Shown here: in pieces, positions 60,557-64,000 of the stretch
Position numbering within the stretch: position 1 is the stretch's first letter
Layout of the letters: each line of letters begins with the position of its first letter
Origin: Boletus sp. NGJ
Taxonomy: Eukaryota > Basidiomycota > Agaricomycetes > Boletales > Boletaceae
Direction: 5' to 3'
DNA length: 64,000 nt
NCBI GenBank assembly: GCA_019096195.1
Contig: JAGTXK010000190.1
Span: forward strand, 496,001-560,000
Program-made: the position numbers and the translations under genes
The notes under the pieces: model-generated
Databases searched by the model: none
The model's input: only the letters and a program-made list of their open reading frames with translations
What the model was told of the DNA's origin: nothing

Positions 60557-61420
60557 CTGAAAACACAAGTGAGGTCAGGTCAGCTGAAGATGCCATGACG
60601 ATCGCTATATTTATGGATATGACGGTCTACTTATCTTTGTCGGTGTCCGGCGATGAGATAGGGTGTCGTTTGGATAATGCTATGTTATGTACTGTAACCA
60701 TGCGTAGTGTATATTTTGGAGTATGGAATGGATGGCAGTTCATGTTCAATCGAACCGAGTTTCGCAGATTCAACAACGCCGAGTACAAACGACAAACCAA
60801 CGTCGAGACCAACGTTGAGGACGTTTCACTGTCAGCGTTACGTCCCCCGTCACCTTAATGCAACGTATGTATATCCTCCGCCGCTGGGCTTGCGTTATGC
60901 GCCACAGATACAACCTTCTCAGTACCGTTCGTTTCACGGTTCAAAGAGCGTGACCGTCCCGCGGTTCAAACCACCAGTAGTTGCCAATGGAAGGACGACG
61001 AACAAAAGTAGGAAAGGGACAAAACCCGCGACGACGACGAGTTCGAAACCGCCCGCGCGTGGCGAGACTCGGACTGTAGGTGACGGTACTAGTGGCCGAG
61101 ACAGCGGTACGAGGGGGTCAGGACGCCGACTCGTCGTTTGACGTCTCACTTGAGTGGACGCTGATGTCGGTTAAGGGATCGAGTTGCGCTGGCACTCCGT
61201 ATCGATATGGTTGACTTGAGTCCACCAGTGCAGTGTCCCGAGGATCTCAGAGCTCTCTAAGGATGAAAGCGAGGTATCAAATGAATGCCTGATGGAACTT
61301 CCCTACCACTTATTACCCAGTCAGGAGCGTGACCACTGAGCCGGCCACGGACGCGGGTATCAGAACTCATATACATGCAATGAGACGGCGCATGAATGGC
61401 GTAATAAACTCACAAATTAC
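60557..61420. other. intergenic, left flank of transposon relic
   Basis: No firm gene. A plus-strand frame ending at 61141 is Thr/Arg-rich and lacks an ATG before its middle. The composition changes from GC-rich, CpG-containing to AT-richer, CpG-poor sequence near 61380. Confidence 0.4.
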
Positions 61421-62996
61421 TTAACGTAGCATGGAAGTCATGTTGACAAGCCATAGCACACAGTCATGGTGGCAAAGCATTGCCATAAGACCAGTGTCAG
61501 CAAAATAGTGTGTGCTGGCCTTCTCGCATTTCTCACCAGCAGCAACAAATGAGTCTCCACAAGCATTGAGAACAGACATCGGAATCTTCATGCCATTCTC
61601 ATACCCATCTCCCTTTGCAGACTGCATTCACAATCTCTTCCAACCTGCATTCACATCATGATGCTCCTCAACACAGGTTTCCATGGCTTTAACATCAAAT
61701 TCAGATATGAAAATAGTCTGAGTAGGATTTGGCAGATCCTGAGTGACATCATTGCAAGCACTGCATGAACGTTTCTGGGTGAAGTAGGCATCAATACAAA
61801 CAATTAGATCAATGCTAAACATTCATAAGCAAGTTGTACTATGAATGAAATTGAAACATACTCATTGTTTCTATCACAATTGTGTCTCCAACCCTTTCCT
61901 CCAAAGCACAATGGACACTGTGTCCTCAGATATTCACTGGATTGTGGGTTTTCACTGTCGGACATATTCCAATCCTCAGAATCAAGAGCAGGTGATCACA
62001 CAACAGAGGAGATCGGATACATGTTCTGCCACCACAATTGTAAGAATAAGGTACCAGTGATAGGCAGTACTGAAGTGCCCCCTGAGATTATCCTAGGCAA
62101 AATTGAGCTGAATTGTTGTTGCATTTAAAAAAACAATGTACATTTGTTGCTAATTTAAACCCACGGTCATTCAAGAAGCTCTCCAACACCTCTGTCCACC
62201 CAGACATGTTGGGTGTCATGTGGACAAACAACACCTTCACCAACTCCAGTACATGGAAATTGACAGCAAGGGAAGGCAACACTGGTGCACAACCAAAAAG
62301 GCCAAGAGCCACAAGTTGTAGGGGCGCTGGGCGATATGAGCAAATGGACAATGTAATGATTTCGAGGCCTGGTTGAATGTTCATAAAGCATATCACCAAG
62401 AAGATACAAAGCGACTCATGATCAAAATACAAGCATGTTACCTCTAATTGTCTAAGAAGACATGAGACTCCATCACATGGTGGAACATGGATGGCATCTA
62501 TAGTTGCAGAGGTGGAAAGTGACGTAGTCACATGGACATATTGCATATAGGGCTTTAGGATGGCTGGGATGACATCTTGCGACCACCAACGGTATTGATT
62601 CTGTCATTTCTGAGATGCAGATGTTTGAACAGGTGGAAGGTCACTAAAAATCTGAATGGTATCAATGAATGTATTGCTGTCCTGAGTGTGATCTGTGGAA
62701 TCATGGATGGGAGAACATGGATGATGGTCATTCAAAACACCCTGTGAGAGGTGTTGATGACCAGGTAGTACAAGATATGGTGGGGCATGACAAAGATGAT
62801 GAAGGTTGGAATCATGAAAGCGGGACTTCTTGAAAAGGTCTGGCTGACACAAAGTATATTGAGTGGACAATGTGCCAACTGTTGTATGACTGATTTGTGT
62901 AGCTGGAAGGGTGGAATGAGTAGGGTTGCCACCACCAGATGATTTTACTAGAGATAAGGAGTGAGACACACAAAGATGAGGACGATGAATAGTCAT
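61421..62996 (-). pseudogene. KDZ transposase, N-terminal half, disrupted
   Basis: Reading the minus strand from about 62996: a Ser/Thr/His-rich leader, then RWWSQDVIPAILKPYMQYV. Next is LQLVALGLFGCAPVLPSLAVNFHVLELVK (the usual GYLGCAPxxPTxAI segment). A cysteine knuckle reads YLRTQCPLCFGG near 61900-61930. The hallmark VCIDAYFTQKR is near 61800 and GDSFVAAGEKCEKASTHYFADTGLM with HHDCVLWLVNMTS is near 61440-61550. In-frame TGA codons interrupt it at 62604-62606 and 61628-61630, and the part after LWLVNMTS is missing. Intact relatives are about twice this length. The family call is firm; the element cannot make an active transposase. KDZ transposons are abundant in Agaricomycetes. Confidence 0.8.
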
Positions 62997-63321
62997 TGAG
63001 ACGAAGAATACCTTGACACGAAGTCAAAGATAGGCCAGAGACACGTAGTCAACAGGCAGAAGTGTATTTAACATAAAGTCAGTACACAGAGACACATAGT
63101 CCCAGTATGCAAAGGAAAGGGGAGAAAGCATCAAAGAAGGGACTATTGTCTGGTGCTATAGAACCTCTAGTGCACAAAGTTAGTGTTAGCATGTCGGCAT
63201 CACTCAATAATAATAAAAGCAAAACTTGTTATGCATTAATCAAACCAATGTACACAGGGTAGAAGGGAGACAGGAATGTTGATGGCATTGACATATATAT
63301 AAAGTTCCAACATGGAACTCA

Positions 63322-64000
63322 TCACATAGGGACGCAGTGTGAGACAACTGGAGGCCTACCAAACACATTGAAGAAGGTTTGAGTGTAAAACATACATGCA
63401 CTCATCAGCATGTCGAATTGCACAACAGATGTGAAGGACTCCTGCACAATTGGTGATTGCAAGCAAGACAGAGCCTGAGGCCATGACAACAGCAACTTCT
63501 GCCAGCTCTCCAGGAAAGGATAGGCAATGTCTGGCAAAGTCCATATCCCTTGCTCTGTTGTCAGCATTGACTCCTCCCACATCACAAGCCCCAACTCCCC
63601 TGGAAAGATGCTGTGTAATAATTCGATCCTCTCTTCAGGTGCCTCTACCCACAACCTTGTCAGAACCATTGTGCAATCCATGGCCAACAGCTCATAGCGG
63701 AAGCTGAGCTCATAGATCTCCCATAGAATGGAACAAATCAAATGAGTGGGTGGGTCTTCGAGTATTGTGATCACGATTGTCTGGTTCCGCCACAGCACAG
63801 AGTCCCGCCCAACCCAGGTCTCTCCCTGCAGATGCATAAGGGTATCTCTAAAAAGCATCTTAGCAGCTAGCTTCTCCTGCGCTGATCTGGTCATTATATT
63901 CTCAGCTATAATGTTTGATGGAATAGAGTTGAGGAAGTCCTGCCAAGTCTGAGGTGCAGGAAGTGGGCTCGGAGGGTTGTGCTCAATACAACTGATCCAA
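63322..64000 (-). CDS. Hypothetical protein associated with mobile region (5' end outside window)
   Basis: An open minus-strand frame enters from the right edge (in-frame sequence upstream of base 63894 reads PAPQTWQDFLNSIPSNIIAEN) and stops at 63322 after FFNVFGRPPVVSHCVPM. Internal segments: KMLFRDTLMHLQGETWVGRD, TIVITILEDPPTHLICSILWEIYELSFRYELLAMD and IFPGELGLVMWEESMLTTEQ. The pattern, a helical WEIYELxFRYEL segment and a FFxVFGRPPxVPHxVP ending, is one I have seen in lineage-specific basidiomycete hypothetical proteins, often in repeat-rich regions; the function is unknown. It keeps an uninterrupted frame while the adjacent transposase is broken. It shares the low-CpG composition of the element. 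Confidence 0.5.
   Translation of the reverse strand, partial: WISCIEHNPPSPLPAPQTWQDFLNSIPSNIIAENIMTRSAQEKLAAKMLFRDTLMHLQGETWVGRDSVLWRNQTIVITILEDPPTHLICSILWEIYELSFRYELLAMDCTMVLTRLWVEAPEERIELLHSIFPGELGLVMWEESMLTTEQGIWTLPDIAYPFLESWQKLLLSWPQALSCLQSPIVQESFTSVVQFDMLMSACMFYTQTFFNVFGRPPVVSHCVPM

Larger units (their letters stand above)
61400..64000 (-). mobile_element. KDZ (Kyakuja-Dileera-Zisupton) DNA transposon relic with associated open frame
   Basis: The last 2.6 kb carry remains of a KDZ-type DNA transposon on the minus strand, plus an upstream open frame running out of the window. Transposase pieces cover the N-terminal half only. The catalytic C-terminal part expected after LWLVNMTS is absent, because the similarity stops near 61421 and flanking host-like sequence follows. 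No terminal inverted repeat was recognised at the left break. The stretch has far fewer CG dinucleotides than the neighbouring genes and many TG/CA, as expected for an old methylated element. Confidence 0.75.

Overview
The window is nuclear DNA of a filamentous basidiomycete, probably an Agaricomycete. Genes are dense, on both strands, and split by many short introns of about 45-70 bases. Several families are typical of or enriched in basidiomycetes: a DUF6593 protein, a DUF6699 protein, a macrofage-activating-glycoprotein-like wall protein, a CYP53-type P450 and a relic of a Kyakuja-Dileera-Zisupton (KDZ) DNA transposon. No rRNA, tRNA, CRISPR array or bacterial-type operon was seen.

Layout, left to right. 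0-11 kb: 3' part of a Nup98-Nup96 nucleoporin gene, DUF6593 protein, ubiquitin-conjugating enzyme Ubc4/5, complex I subunit NDUFS5 (twin CX9C), Get5-like ubiquitin-like protein, Xi-class glutathione transferase, Ser/Thr-rich GPI-type glycoprotein. 11-20 kb: CYP53 monooxygenase, two related single-span membrane proteins in opposite orientation around a DUF6699 gene, DNA primase small subunit. 19-28.5 kb: malic enzyme and a full-length ABCC-type transporter. 28.5-32.5 kb: a gene-poor gap. 32.5-35.5 kb: a divergent pair of an SDR and a zinc polyol dehydrogenase. 37.5-40 kb: divergent histone H2B/H2A pair and sterol C-8 isomerase ERG2. 40-51.7 kb: two-RRM protein, tRNA-dihydrouridine synthase, a possible oligopeptide-transporter relic, an SRRM1-like PWI/RS splicing factor, an F-box-like protein. 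52-59 kb: D-galactonate-dehydratase-like enzyme, a second divergent H2B/H2A pair, signal peptidase subunit SPC2, protoporphyrinogen oxidase. 59-64 kb: a disordered protein and then the KDZ relic, which has few CpG dinucleotides compared with the rest, plus an associated open frame leaving the window.

Most genes are unlinked housekeeping functions (nuclear pore, replication, splicing, chromatin, respiration, heme, ergosterol, secretion). The links the sequence supports are the two H2B/H2A divergent promoters, the SDR/polyol-dehydrogenase pair and the two related membrane proteins. I found no clearly undescribed multi-gene system. The most unusual signals are a malic-enzyme intron whose donor reads GA instead of GT, a GC-AG intron in one H2B, two diverged H2A copies with TQEV versus SQEV tails, and the CpG-poor transposon whose two in-frame stops are both TGA.
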